Both the position numbers and the translations under genes were made by a program. From JAKANT01 sp035502095 (lineage in GTDB: Bacteria; Pseudomonadota; Gammaproteobacteria; Burkholderiales; Burkholderiaceae_F): a stretch of DNA of 64,000 bases. Under the pieces are notes generated by a model. It searched no databases, was not told the DNA's origin, and saw only the letters and a program-made list of their open reading frames with translations. Numbering within the stretch: the first letter of the stretch is position 1; every line of letters begins with the position of its first letter. The stretch is taken from the NCBI GenBank assembly GCA_035502095.1, contig DATJUX010000026.1, positions 1 through 64,000 of the forward strand, in the 5' to 3' direction. Below, piece by piece: positions 29,797-41,660 of this stretch.

Positions 29797-30081
29797 TCAG
29801 ACCTGGGATCGCGCCGCATGCGCGGCACCGCATGCACAACGCCATTGGAAGCTCTGCGGGACCGGATCGACACCGCCGGCTCCGTACGGGTGGCAACGCG
29901 CGAGGCGGCCGAGCATCAGCCAGCTTCCACGCAGGGCGCCATGCGTCTCGATCGCCTCCTGCGCGTATTCCGAGCACGTCGGCCAATAACGGCACGCGCC
30001 GCCGATCCACGGTGAGAGCAGGAAGCGATAGCCGCGGATCAGGGCCAGCAGCACTCGCTGCGGAAGGCGGCGCGCGTTCAC
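29797..30081 (-). CDS. yidD: Membrane protein insertion efficiency factor YidD
   Basis: A 94-residue protein with the YidD signature: [33 protein letters not shown], including the paired cysteines, and [14 protein letters not shown]. Believed to aid membrane insertion near YidC. It starts with GTG at 30079-30081, overlapping the rnpA stop as GTGA, so translation is coupled. Confidence 0.94.
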   Translation of the reverse strand: MNARRLPQRVLLALIRGYRFLLSPWIGGACRYWPTCSEYAQEAIETHGALRGSWLMLGRLARCHPYGAGGVDPVPQSFQWRCACGAAHAARSQV

Positions 30082-30518
30082 TTGGACGGTCCGGCCGTTA
30101 TTCGATCACAGAGCCGGCGCAGGACCGCATCGGCGTCCGCGCGCAGCGCGCGCTTGAGCTGCGTGCGCGGCATCGTCTCGCGCGCAGGCAGCGGCGCCTT
30201 CAGGCGCAGCACGATGTCGAGGTCAGCGGAAGCAAGCTCCTCCAGCCGCGGCGCACTGTGGCGCGCCGCTTCGCGCAGGATGCGCTTGATCAGCACGCGA
30301 TCGACCGCCCGGCGAGCGAGGCGCTTGCCCACGGTGAGGCCGAAACGCACGCGCCGCGCCGCTTGTGCATCGGCGGCAGCGCTCGGTGGAACGGGCTTGG
30401 CCATCAACAGGAACCAGCGCTGGGAGAGGCGAATCGAGTCCGGGCCCGCTTGTGCAACGGCGGCGAATTCCGCTTCGGACGAAAGCCGCCGCGTGCGCGA
30501 GAAAGCGTACCCGGTCGT
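30078..30518 (-). CDS. rnpA: Ribonuclease P protein component, no canonical start codon
   Basis: Protein subunit of RNase P, which assists the catalytic RNA in 5' maturation of tRNA. About 146 residues; the family core begins [15 protein letters not shown] and includes [16 protein letters not shown] followed by [10 protein letters not shown]. In this frame no ATG, GTG or TTG exists between the rpmH stop and residue 40. A good ribosome site, GGAGGAG, is followed after 5 bases by ACG (30516-30518), used here as the nominal start; CTG at 30534-30536, overlapping the rpmH stop, is the alternative. The usual RNR motif reads R-V-L-I-K-R here. Confidence 0.8.
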   Translation of the reverse strand, partial: TTGYAFSRTRRLSSEAEFAAVAQAGPDSIRLSQRWFLLMAKPVPPSAAADAQAARRVRFGLTVGKRLARRAVDRVLIKRILREAARHSAPRLEELASADLDIVLRLKAPLPARETMPRTQLKRALRADADAVLRRLCDRITAGPSK

Positions 30519-30532
30519 GGGCTCTCCTCCGC

Positions 30533-30673
30533 TCAGATCGCGATGCGCTTGCGTCCCTTGGCGCGGCGCGCATTCAAAACCGCGCGGCCGCCGCGCGACT
30601 TCATGCGGACGAGGAAACCGTGCGTGCGCTTGCGCTTGACCACGGAGGGCTGGAAGGTGCGTTTGGTAGACAT
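30533..30673 (-). CDS. rpmH: 50S ribosomal protein L34
   Basis: 46-residue ribosomal protein L34 with the canonical sequence [20 protein letters not shown] and the ending [11 protein letters not shown] (slightly longer than the 44-residue E. coli form). It is the first gene of the leftward rpmH-rnpA-yidD-yidC-mnmE transcript and flanks oriC. Confidence 0.98.
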   Translation of the reverse strand: MSTKRTFQPSVVKRKRTHGFLVRMKSRGGRAVLNARRAKGRKRIAI

Positions 30674-31296
30674 GATTCTCTGTTCCCGGCGAGGCCACGC
30701 ACCGCAGGCGCGTGGCATGGACGTCGTCGCTACCGAAGCCGCGTGCTTCGGCCCATCGCAGATTCGCCGTAACGGGTTTGCGAGAGCGGGTGTTCCTGCA
30801 GCCTCGTGCCGGTACGCCTTGCCGCTTCGCCCGTTCGGCGAAAAGCCGCGTATTAGACGCGACGCGCCCGAGCGCGTCAAACCGGCGCTTCCTGCACCGG
30901 GAGCGTGCTCCGAGCGTCGCGGCGACGCCGCTTATCCACCGCTTGTTCACAACTTGTTCAGAGTCACCCGTACAAGTTCGCCACGCCGTTCACCGACTGC
31001 GCTTCGCGTGAGCGCACGCTTTCGCGCAACGCTGCTTTCGACGTGATGAATCTGGCGCCTCCATGCTAGGCGCACGCGCTGCGCGCTGTGGATAACCACC
31101 GTTTGCCAGACTACAATTCGCCGTTCGTCGACACGACGATCGCGATGTCGGTACCCGCAGTCTCAGCCAGCCGCAAGCGTGGCCACCGCTGATCAAAGGG
31201 CGCAGGTCGGTACACGCGGAATAACGACAACAGGACGGCCCAGGTGGACCTCGATCCACCCGGATACACGTCTCTTGAGGGCGGAAGACAACCCCG
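30674..31296. other. oriC: Origin of replication region (rpmH-dnaA intergenic)
   Basis: The 623-base gap between divergent rpmH and dnaA holds DnaA-box-like sequences: a perfect TGTGGATAA (inverse TTATCCACA) at 31085-31093, TTATCCACC at 30932-30940 and TTGTTCACA at 30943-30951. Gene orientation flips here (rpmH and beyond leftward; dnaA, dnaN, gyrB rightward), as expected at an origin. The region must also carry the rpmH and dnaA promoters. No coding sequence was supported in it. Confidence 0.7.
31085..31093 (-). promoter_or_regulatory. DnaA box (perfect)
   Basis: TTATCCACA on the minus strand, identical to the high-affinity DnaA box, 204 bases upstream of dnaA. It may serve both origin firing and dnaA autoregulation. 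Confidence 0.8.
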
Positions 31297-32667
31297 ATGC
31301 TTCAGTTCTGGACCGACTGCTCGCGTTTGCTGGAAAGCGAGCTGACCCCGCAGCAGTTCTCAGCCTGGATCAAGCCGCTCAAGGCCATCGAATACAACGC
31401 CGCAACGGGACGTTTGCGCATCGGCGCTCCCAACCGGCTGAAGCTCGATGCGATCCGGGCCCAGTTCGCCTCGCGCATCCAGCAGGCCGCCGCCGATGTC
31501 TTGAAGCGCCCGGTCAGCGTGGAGTTCGAGCTCGACGCGGCCAACGACCAGACGGTGCATCCCGCGCCGGTCAACGGCGAGGCGGCGATGACCTCGCCGC
31601 TCACGGCAGCGACGACGCCGCTCCGCAGCGCCGGCAGCGAGATCGAGCGCGCGCGGCTGAACGCCGTGCTGACTTTCGACACGTTCGTCAACGGCAAGGC
31701 GAACCAGCTCGCCCGCGCGGCCGCGATGCAGGTGTCGGAAAACCCCGGTGGCTCGTACAACCCGCTCTTTCTCTACGGCGGCGTGGGCCTCGGCAAGACG
31801 CATCTCATCCACGCGGTCGGCAACGGCATTCTCAAGCGCAAGCCGAACGCCAAGGTGCGCTACATCCACGCCGAGCAATACGTGAGCGACGTGGTGCGGG
31901 CCTACCAGAAGAAGGCGTTCGACGACTTCAAGCGCTACTACCATTCGCTCGACCTGCTGCTGATCGACGACATCCAGTTTTTTGGCGGCAAGAGCCGGAC
32001 GCAGGAGGAGTTCTTCTATGCGTTCGAGGCGCTGGTAGCGGGCAAGCGCCAGATCATCATCACGTCGGACACGTATCCGAAGGAACTGAAGGACATCGAA
32101 GACCGCCTGGTGTCGCGGTTCTCCTCCGGGCTGACGGTCGCGATCGAACCGCCCGAACTCGAGATGCGGGTCGCCATCCTGCTCAAGAAGGCGGAGCTCG
32201 AGAAGGTGAACCTCGCCGAGGACGTTGCCTTCTTCATCGCCAAGAACCTGCGCAGCAACGTGCGCGAGCTCGAAGGCGCGCTGCGCAGCGTGCTGGCGTT
32301 CGCCAAGTTCCACGACCGCGCGATCAACGTGGACCTGGCGCGCGAAGCGCTCAAGGACGTGCTGTCCGCGAGTACGGCGCAGATCACGGTCGAGCTGATC
32401 CAGAAAACCGTGGCCGACCACTACAAGATGAAAGTCGCCGACATGTTCAGCAAGCGGCGACCCTCTAACATCGCCGTGCCGCGCCAGGTGGCGATGTACA
32501 TGGCCAAGGAGATGACCCAGAAGAGCCTGCCCGAGATCGGCGAACTCTTCGGCGGGCGCGACCACACCACGGTGCTGCATGCGGTGCGCAAGATCGGGCA
32601 GTTGCGGCACAAGGATGCCGAGCTCAATCACGCCCTGCACGTGCTCGAGCAGATGCTCAAGGCCTGA
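31297..32667 (+). CDS. dnaA: Chromosomal replication initiator protein DnaA
   Basis: Initiator ATPase of 456 residues. Domain I (residues 1-80) begins [25 protein letters not shown]; a variable linker spans about 80-122; the AAA+ domain has Walker [11 protein letters not shown] at 161-170 and Walker [11 protein letters not shown] near 220-229; the C-terminal DNA-binding domain carries the DnaA signature [15 protein letters not shown]. All key motifs are present. It lies 254 bases upstream of dnaN. Confidence 0.99.
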   Translation: MLQFWTDCSRLLESELTPQQFSAWIKPLKAIEYNAATGRLRIGAPNRLKLDAIRAQFASRIQQAAADVLKRPVSVEFELDAANDQTVHPAPVNGEAAMTSPLTAATTPLRSAGSEIERARLNAVLTFDTFVNGKANQLARAAAMQVSENPGGSYNPLFLYGGVGLGKTHLIHAVGNGILKRKPNAKVRYIHAEQYVSDVVRAYQKKAFDDFKRYYHSLDLLLIDDIQFFGGKSRTQEEFFYAFEALVAGKRQIIITSDTYPKELKDIEDRLVSRFSSGLTVAIEPPELEMRVAILLKKAELEKVNLAEDVAFFIAKNLRSNVRELEGALRSVLAFAKFHDRAINVDLAREALKDVLSASTAQITVELIQKTVADHYKMKVADMFSKRRPSNIAVPRQVAMYMAKEMTQKSLPEIGELFGGRDHTTVLHAVRKIGQLRHKDAELNHALHVLEQMLKA

Positions 32668-32921
32668 TGCAACGGTCCGTCCACAAGCACCTGTGCGCAA
32701 CCCGGGAAATCCGTGTGCCCAACCGGCGCCAACCCGCCCTTTCGGGCGCCGGCCGGACTCATTTGCACAGTCCGTCCACATGGAACAAGCTTCCCTGTTC
32801 AGCGGTTGCGCACAGGGATTGGCAGGTTTCAAGTGGTCGTCGTGACAGAAAGTTTCGGCCTTATCCCCAGCGTGCAGCGCGATCTATTACCTAGCTACTA
32901 CCAGAACAGGAAAGAAAACAA
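32668..32921. other. dnaA-dnaN intergenic region with repeats and an AT-rich end
   Basis: 254 bases holding structured DNA: a 13-base inverted repeat CCTGTGCGCAACC (32690-32702) / GGTTGCGCACAGG (32804-32816), an 11-base direct repeat GTCCGTCCACA (32675-32685 and 32770-32780), and a near DnaA box TTATCCCCA (32861-32869). The last 45 bases before dnaN are the most AT-rich stretch of the origin area and could be the unwinding element or simply the dnaN leader. This gap may be part of the functional origin. Confidence 0.5.
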
Positions 32922-34028
32922 ATGGTGTTCGTGAAGGCAGCGCGAGACGCCTTGTTGCGACCATTGCAAGTGGTGAGCGGCATCGTCGAACGACGGCAGA
33001 CGCTGCCCATCCTCGCCAATGTTCTGGTGCGCAAGGACGGGGAAAAGATCGCGTTCACGGCGACCGATCTCGAAATTCAGATTCAGACCAGCGCGGACGT
33101 GGGTACCGGGAAGGACGCCATCGCGACGACGGTGTCGGCGCGCAAGCTGGTCGACATTCTGCGTGCGCTCCCGGATGCGGAGGTCAGCGTCGCGCTGGCG
33201 AACAAGAAGCTCACGTTGCAGTCGGGCAAGAGCCGCTTCTCCCTGCAGACGCTCTCGGCCGAGGAGTTCCCCACCGTCGCGGTCGCCGAGTTCTCCGCCG
33301 ACTTCACGCTGCCGGCCGCGACGCTGAAGTACCTGCTGTCGATGGTGCACTTCGCGATGGCGGCGCAGGACATCCGCTACTACCTGAACGGCATGCTGCT
33401 GGTCGTCGATGGGGAGACCGTGCGCGCGGTCGCCACCGATGGGCATCGCCTGGCGCTCTGCGAGGTGCACAAGGACAGCGGCGGCGCCGGCGGCAAGATC
33501 GAGGCGATCGTGCCACGCAAGACCATCCTGGAGTTGGCACGGCTGCTCCCGGACAGTGAGGAGCCGGTGCGTGTCCAGATGGCCGCCAACCAGGTGAAGT
33601 TCACGTTCGGCGCGATCGAGCTGGTTTCCAAGCTGGTGGAGGGCAAGTTCCCCGACTATGCCAAGGTCATCCCGGCGAACAACCCGAAGCTGTTCACGGT
33701 CAGCCGCGAACTGCTCGGCGCGGCTCTGCAGCGCGCAGCGATCCTCACCACCGACAAGTTCAAGGGCGTGCGGTGCGTGCTCAGCGCCGGCAGCCTGAAG
33801 ATCAGCTCGACCAACGCCGACCAGGAAGAGGCGCAGGAAGAGCTGGAGATCGACTACTCGGGCGACGGCCTCGACATCGGCTTCAACGTCAATTACCTGC
33901 TCGACGTGCTCGGCAATCTGAAGACCGAAAGCGTGCGCTTCGCCCTCGGCGACGCCCTCGGCAGCGCCCTGGTGACGATGCCCGATTCGGACAAGTTCAA
34001 GTACGTCGTGATGCCGATGCGCATCTAG
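32922..34028 (+). CDS. dnaN: DNA polymerase III beta subunit (sliding clamp)
   Basis: Sliding clamp of 368 residues, three related domains. Typical features are the N-terminus ending LQVVSGIVERRQTLPILANVLV, YYLNGMLL with ATDGHRLALCE in the middle, and the C-terminal YVVMPMRI that forms part of the hydrophobic binding pocket. Length and motifs match beta-proteobacterial DnaN. It follows dnaA and precedes gyrB on the same strand. Confidence 0.98.
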   Translation: MVFVKAARDALLRPLQVVSGIVERRQTLPILANVLVRKDGEKIAFTATDLEIQIQTSADVGTGKDAIATTVSARKLVDILRALPDAEVSVALANKKLTLQSGKSRFSLQTLSAEEFPTVAVAEFSADFTLPAATLKYLLSMVHFAMAAQDIRYYLNGMLLVVDGETVRAVATDGHRLALCEVHKDSGGAGGKIEAIVPRKTILELARLLPDSEEPVRVQMAANQVKFTFGAIELVSKLVEGKFPDYAKVIPANNPKLFTVSRELLGAALQRAAILTTDKFKGVRCVLSAGSLKISSTNADQEEAQEELEIDYSGDGLDIGFNVNYLLDVLGNLKTESVRFALGDALGSALVTMPDSDKFKYVVMPMRI

Positions 34029-36644
<2,616 letters not shown>

Positions 36645-37161
36645 CCGAGGTTGCAGTCCACGTCTCGGCTTGAGCTGGGCGCCGCGTAACCGCCGTTGCT
36701 CCGTGTTATCCGAATCGAGGCGGCGTTCGGCCCAATCTCTCCGGCGGAACCGCTTTTGCGTGCACCAACGGCCACTCTCCTATCTGGCATCGCGCCACCG
36801 CGCCGCGCGGACGCGCAGAGAGGAGTCCGGCTTCGATGGCGACGCCCGAAGAGCGAGCCGCCAGGGAATCGAAAATTGCCGACCTCGGCGCCGGCACCGA
36901 GGCGACCGATGGCGGAGGACGAAGTTCACCGATCGCCCACCGGCCCGTGTGTCTCCCCGGCGAGTCCCTGCCGGAACGCCGCGACGCGTTGATCGAGGAC
37001 AGGCTCGTCGTTGTGTTGGTCATGCCCTGGCGGCCAGGGTGCTTCTCGGCAACCCGCCGATCCTCCATCGTCTCGGCTAGGCTCAGTACCGCGACTTGCA
37101 GCGACTGATGGCCGTCGTCTCTCGTACAAGCCTGGCCCGAAATCGTTCGTAGACCTCAACG
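36645..37161. other. Gene-poor stretch after gyrB
   Basis: About 517 bases between gyrB and the truncated helicase gene. The only candidate is an open frame at 36836-37108 (90 codons, ATG preceded by GAGAGGAG at 10 bases) whose product starts MATPEERAARESKIADLGAG; its later part has no recognisable similarity and looks non-coding. I see no clear terminator, RNA or mobile element. It borders a region of broken genes and may itself be a remnant. Confidence 0.3.
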
Positions 37162-39024
37162 ATGGCAACGCTGATCCCATCGCTCGGCTCGGCCCGCTTC
37201 GACTCGCGCGGCGAACTGCGCCTAGCCGAACGCCTCAAGGACTTCCTCGAAGACAACGCCTGCGTTTGGCACAACCTGCCCGTAGGCCCGCGCGGCCGAC
37301 ACCCCGATTTCGTCGTCATCCACCCCGCGAAAGGCATGCTCGTCCTCGAAGCTAAGGACTGGCGTCTGGACACGTTGATCTCGGCCACCAAGTCCGAAGT
37401 CCAGCTCCTGACCGACCGCGGCCCGGTCCGCGAGAAGAGCCCGTTCGAACAAGTCCGCGGCTACATGTTCGACGTCGTGCGTACGCTCCAGCGCGACCCG
37501 CAGCTCGCATTCCCGCGGGGCCACCCGTTCAAGGGCCAGCCCATCGCGCCCTTCGGCTTCGGCGTCGTCTTCACCAACATAACGCGCAAGCAGTTCGACC
37601 AGACGGACCTCGGCCAGGTCTTCCCGTCGGAGCGTTGCATCTTCAAAGACGAAATGATGGAGAGCGCCGACCCGGAGGCGTTTCGCGATCGCGTCTGGAG
37701 CATGGTCGTCAAGCGCATCGGCCCGCCGATGACCCTGCCGCAGTTCGACCGCCTGCGGGGGCTGCTCTTCCCCGAAGTTCGCATTCGCCAGATCGCCTTG
37801 CCTTTCGACGAACCGGAAGACAAGGAAGACCGCATCGTCGCCGTGATGGACCTGCACCAGGAGCAGCTCGCACGCAGCCTGGGCGAGGGCCACCGCATCA
37901 TTCGCGGCGTCGCGGGGTCCGGCAAGACGCTGATCCTCGCTTTCCGCGCCCAGTACCTGGCGCGCGCGGCGGAGAAGCCGGTGCTTCTGCTCTGCTACAC
38001 GAACGGCATCGCTGGCCGGCTCGAAGATGTGATGCAGCAGCGCGGCGTGGAAGATCGGGTACAGGTGAGCACGTTTCATTCGTGGTGCTTCCGCATTCTC
38101 CGCACCTACGACATCGCCGCGCCGTCGCCGGGGGAGATGCCGGACTATGAAGAGCGGCTGGCGGCGAGCGTGAACTCCGTCACCAAGGCTGTCGAAGCCG
38201 GCCAGATCCCGGGCGGCCAGTACGACGCGGTGCTGATCGACGAGGCGCACGACTTCGAGCCGCAATGGCTTGCTCTCGCGGCGAAGATGGTCGACCCCGA
38301 CAAGCGCTCGTTGATGATCGTCTACGACAACGCCCAGGCGATTTTCAAGGGGCGCGAGACGCCGGTCTGGAAGCGGCTCGGCATCGACGCGCAGGGCCGC
38401 ACCACGGTGCTGAAGGTCAACTACCGCAATACCATGCAAATCCTGTCGTTCGCCAAGCGCTTCGCTGCCGACGTGATCGGCGCGCCCGGCGTGCAGGCCG
38501 ACGACGAGAGCGCGGTGCTGATGCCCGAAGGCTGCGGCCGCGAAGGCCCCGAGCTCGAGCTGCGCAAGTGCGTCGACTACGACGCCGAAGGCCACGCCAT
38601 CGCCGAATGGCTGCAGGCCCGCAGGGCCGCCGGCTACGATTGGCCGCAGATGGCCGTGCTGTATCCCGAGCACAGGATCGGCGAGCGCTTCGCCGAGGTC
38701 TTCGTCAAACACGCCATTCCGGTCGACGTCGCACGGTTCTTCGCTCGCTCAGACAGACTGGTGTTTCGGCTGGAGCTCTGCCCCTTCACGGACTACGAGC
38801 TCCGCTGCCGCGCCCGGAACGCCCGCAACGCTGGCCGACTGATCAGCGCGAGCAAACCGGGATTGACCCGCGCCAGCCACCACAGCAGCCTGGCATATGC
38901 AGGAAACACGATCACCGCGCGATTGCGCGCAACGCCGCGCAGGCTGGTTCGAGCGGCGGTCTGCGCATCGAGCGGTGAGAACGGAATCCGCGCCTGCATC
39001 GCCGCGCGCGTCGTCCGCACGTAG
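37162..39024 (+). pseudogene. NERD-domain superfamily I helicase, C-terminus lost
   Basis: The frame codes for an N-terminal NERD nuclease-like domain (residues about 12-110; HPDFVVIHPAKGMLVLEAKDW holds the D...ExK-type residues) followed by a UvrD-like helicase: motif I GVAGSGKT near 251, motif II VLIDEAHDFEP near 358, motif III-like VYDNAQAIF and motif IV NYRNT. After about residue 525 (VDVARFFARSD) similarity to helicases stops and the frame runs antisense through the end of an SDR gene to a chance stop at 39024. Helicase motifs V-VI (for example the usual HSSKGLEF segment) are missing, so unwinding activity is unlikely. Confidence 0.8.
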
Positions 39025-39528
39025 ACAGTCCGTTCGAAGATGCGGCTTGAGACGACGCCCGGGCAGAGGACGCTGATCCGCACCCCGTAATGCTCGGCCT
39101 CGGCGCGCAGGGTTGACGATGTGACCCGAGCGCTGGCGGACCATCACCGGATACGCCGCGAGCACCCCGTTCACCACGCCCCACAGGTTGACGTCCACGA
39201 TGCGCAACCAGTGCTCCGAGGTGAGGTGCTGCGCTTCCCCGCCGACGCCGATGCCGGCGTTGTTGAACATGAAGTCGAGGCGTCCCCAACTATGCAGCAC
39301 GTCGCCGACCAGCGTCCTGACCTGCTGCTCACTCGAGACGTCGACGCGGGCGGAGTGAATGCGCGACGGATCGTCGGCGAGTCTTGCGACCGCCTCGCGC
39401 AGCGCGTCCTGGTCGATGTCAGCAAGCGCGACGCGCGCGCCGAGCCGTGCCAATTCGGTCGCCAACCCGAATCCGAAGCCGGACGCTGCACCGGTGACGA
39501 CCGCGACGGCTCCTTGATACGAATCCAT
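38793..39528 (-). pseudogene. Short-chain dehydrogenase with internal frameshifting deletion
   Basis: The N-terminal frame (from ATG 39528) shows a normal SDR start: VAVVTGAASGFGFGLATELARLGARVALADID, then FMFNNAGIGVGG and VMVRQRSGHIVN. At about 39110 the frame breaks; the other frame resumes with TLRAEAEHYGVRISVLCPGVVSSRIFE and runs to a TAG at 38793. Compared with SDR proteins about 30 residues are missing at the break, including the catalytic Tyr-xxx-Lys. The gene is therefore dead. Its 3' end overlaps, in antisense, the open frame of the truncated helicase. Confidence 0.85.
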
Positions 39529-39554
39529 GTCTCACCGCCGCGGGCCGGTGTGGC

Positions 39555-39960
39555 TCAAACGAGCTGCGAAGCACCACATGGCTGCGTCGCCTGCGTTCCC
39601 GCCGCCTCGGCGCCGCGTCGCCTTGCTTCCATCACGAAGTAGATCAGTGCCACTCCGGCCAACCCGGCGATCGTCACCACGACGCAGGCGTTGAACAGGT
39701 CGCTCGGACCGAGGTCGGAGGCATGGTAGATCGCGGCGAGCAGCACGAGTCCGTGCCAGAGACAAAAGCTCTCCAGGGCGACTTTGCGCGCTCCAGCCCC
39801 GCTCCCGGGCAAGGACCAGCGAGCCCACTTCCGTGAAGCCGAACCAGCCCGCCAGAACGCGCGCCGTGGGCGAAGTGAGCGGCCATGACCAGACGTCGAT
39901 GGCGAGCTGCGGACGCACGAACGCTGCGAGTGCGCCGGCGAGAGTCACGATGCCCAGCAC
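39555..39960 (-). pseudogene. Frameshifted small membrane protein
   Basis: Two overlapping minus-strand frames each give part of one membrane protein. The first (from GTG 39960) reads LGIVTLAGALAAFVRPQL then TARVLAGWFGFTEVGSLVLARERGWS; the second continues ALESFCLWHGLVLLAAIYHASDLG and ACVVVTIAGLAGVALIYFVMEARR to a stop at 39555. The join lies near 39800. Together they would make a protein of about 135 residues with four helices, so a frameshift has probably inactivated it. No good start codon with ribosome site was found. Confidence 0.6.
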
Positions 39961-40008
39961 ACAGAAAGTACGGCGGACCCACTCCTTCCCGCAAGCGGGG
40001 TGGGAACC

Positions 40009-41424
40009 TTAGTGCCGCTTCTTCCCGCCCTTGTGCATCCCCTTCATCGGATGCTGCGCTTCGGCGATCTCCAGCCCGCTGTGCCCTTCGAGCTTCGGCG
40101 TGATGTTGTCGTCGATCCACTTCTGGTCCCACCACTCGACCGGCAGCACGGCGAGGCCGTCGAGGTAGATCCCGAAGTGCAGGTGGTCGCCGGCAGCGAG
40201 GCCGGTCTCGCCCGTCTTGCCAAGGATCTGGCGCTTGGTCACTGAGTCGCCCGCCTTGACGTCGATCGAGCTCAGATGCCCGTAGAGCGAGAACAGTCCA
40301 AGTCCGTGGTCGATGATCACCGCGTTGCCGTAGATGCCCAGGTCGCCGGTGAAGGCGACCGTGCCGCTGTTGGCGGCTTCGACCGGATAGTGCTTCGTGA
40401 CCGAGAGGTCGTAGCCCAGGTGATAGGCGGTATCGACCGGTTCGCCGTTGTACATGTACGTCCGCAGGTCGGCGAAGTTCGCCTCGACCTTGGAGTTGCT
40501 GAGCTGGGCGAACGCGTCCTTCCACAGGATGGTCGGCGTGGTCTTGTTCGTGATTTCGGTGATGCGGTCCTCGTTTTCCTTGCGCAGCTTCTTGTTCACG
40601 GCGACGAACACGTCCTTCGGCGAGCCCTGCCGCGCGGCGACGTCGGCGAGCAGCGGCGCCACCTTGTTCTGCAGGAAGCTGTCGGACAGCGCGATCGTGC
40701 TCTTCTTGTACTTGACGTTCTTCAGTTCGTAGGCGAGGCGCATCTCGCGCGTGTTGCCCGCCCTGTCGGTCGCGACCACAGTGGGTCGCGCGTCGGGTGC
40801 GGCATCGTAAGGGTGCGCGAAGAACGCGAGGAAGTAGTCCGGATGGTCCTTCACCTGGCCGGTGAAACCCGGGAAGAAATAGTTGCCCATCCTGATTCCG
40901 GTCGTCGCGCCGGGCTTCGACACCTTGTACACGATCGCGCCCACGCCGCCAAAGTTCACGTAGCGGTCGTCGGCGATGAGTTCGATCGTCGGCGGCGTGA
41001 TGTCGATCGTGATGGCCTTCTGGGCCAGGGCCTCGTTGCCACGCCACAGCGCGGCATCGCGCGCCGTCACGCGGATCATCGCCGGCCCCTCCTTTACGCC
41101 CGGCACCTTAGCCGGCGCCACGGTTATCCGCTTCTCGATCACCGGTTGCGCCAGTTGCTCGCGCGCGAGGGTCAGCTCCGTCCCACCCTGCGATAGGGTC
41201 GCCGTGATCGACTTCAGGCCCATCCCGGTATCGATGACGCGGATCTCGAGCGGCTTCTGGCCCACGACGTCGACATCGGGCGAGAAGGTGATCTGCGGCG
41301 GCTCGGATTCGAACCGCGGCCAGAAGTACACGCCGCCCCCGACTACCGCCGCGGCGACGAGCAGGAGCACGACGATGACGATGGGAAGCTTGCTGCGGGG
41401 TCGCTTGGACTGGAATGTGTTCAT
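40009..41424 (-). CDS. M23 family metallopeptidase (LytM-type murein endopeptidase)
   Basis: Predicted envelope peptidase of 471 residues. A membrane helix (IVIVVLLLVAAAVVGGGVYFW) near the N-terminus anchors it in the inner membrane facing the periplasm; a beta-rich Ig-like region follows. The C-terminal LytM domain has both zinc motifs, AYHLGYDLS (H-xxx-D) and GDHLHFGIYLDG (H-x-H), so it should be an active peptidoglycan DD-endopeptidase or similar. Start at ATG 41422-41424. The GC-rich hairpin at 41492 lies just upstream. Confidence 0.92.
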   Translation of the reverse strand: MNTFQSKRPRSKLPIVIVVLLLVAAAVVGGGVYFWPRFESEPPQITFSPDVDVVGQKPLEIRVIDTGMGLKSITATLSQGGTELTLAREQLAQPVIEKRITVAPAKVPGVKEGPAMIRVTARDAALWRGNEALAQKAITIDITPPTIELIADDRYVNFGGVGAIVYKVSKPGATTGIRMGNYFFPGFTGQVKDHPDYFLAFFAHPYDAAPDARPTVVATDRAGNTREMRLAYELKNVKYKKSTIALSDSFLQNKVAPLLADVAARQGSPKDVFVAVNKKLRKENEDRITEITNKTTPTILWKDAFAQLSNSKVEANFADLRTYMYNGEPVDTAYHLGYDLSVTKHYPVEAANSGTVAFTGDLGIYGNAVIIDHGLGLFSLYGHLSSIDVKAGDSVTKRQILGKTGETGLAAGDHLHFGIYLDGLAVLPVEWWDQKWIDDNITPKLEGHSGLEIAEAQHPMKGMHKGGKKRH

Positions 41425-41491
41425 GAGTACTTCGGTGGTCGAGCGCGGCCGGCTCACGGCAGGCCGCAGCATAACCGCCGCACCCTGACGA

Positions 41492-41513
41492 CCTCCCCCG
41501 CGAGCGGGGGAGG
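41492..41513. repeat. GC-rich hairpin repeat
   Basis: Perfect stem CCTCCCCCG / CGGGGGAGG with loop CGAG, followed by GGCTGCA. It lies in the 236-base gap between divergent M23 peptidase and acyl-CoA ligase genes, so it is not placed to terminate either. This supports it being a dispersed repeat of the same kind as 34035 and 43448. Confidence 0.7.
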
Positions 41514-41660
41514 GGCTGCACGAGACTTGGCACGCCGAGCGGACCAGCAACCGCCTTTGCACGCGGCCATCGATTCAGGCAAGGGAATCGTGCGTGCTCC
41601 ACCGCACGTCCGCGGCGCCGATAATGACCGCCCGGTCGAAGCCCGCACGAGACGCCACTC

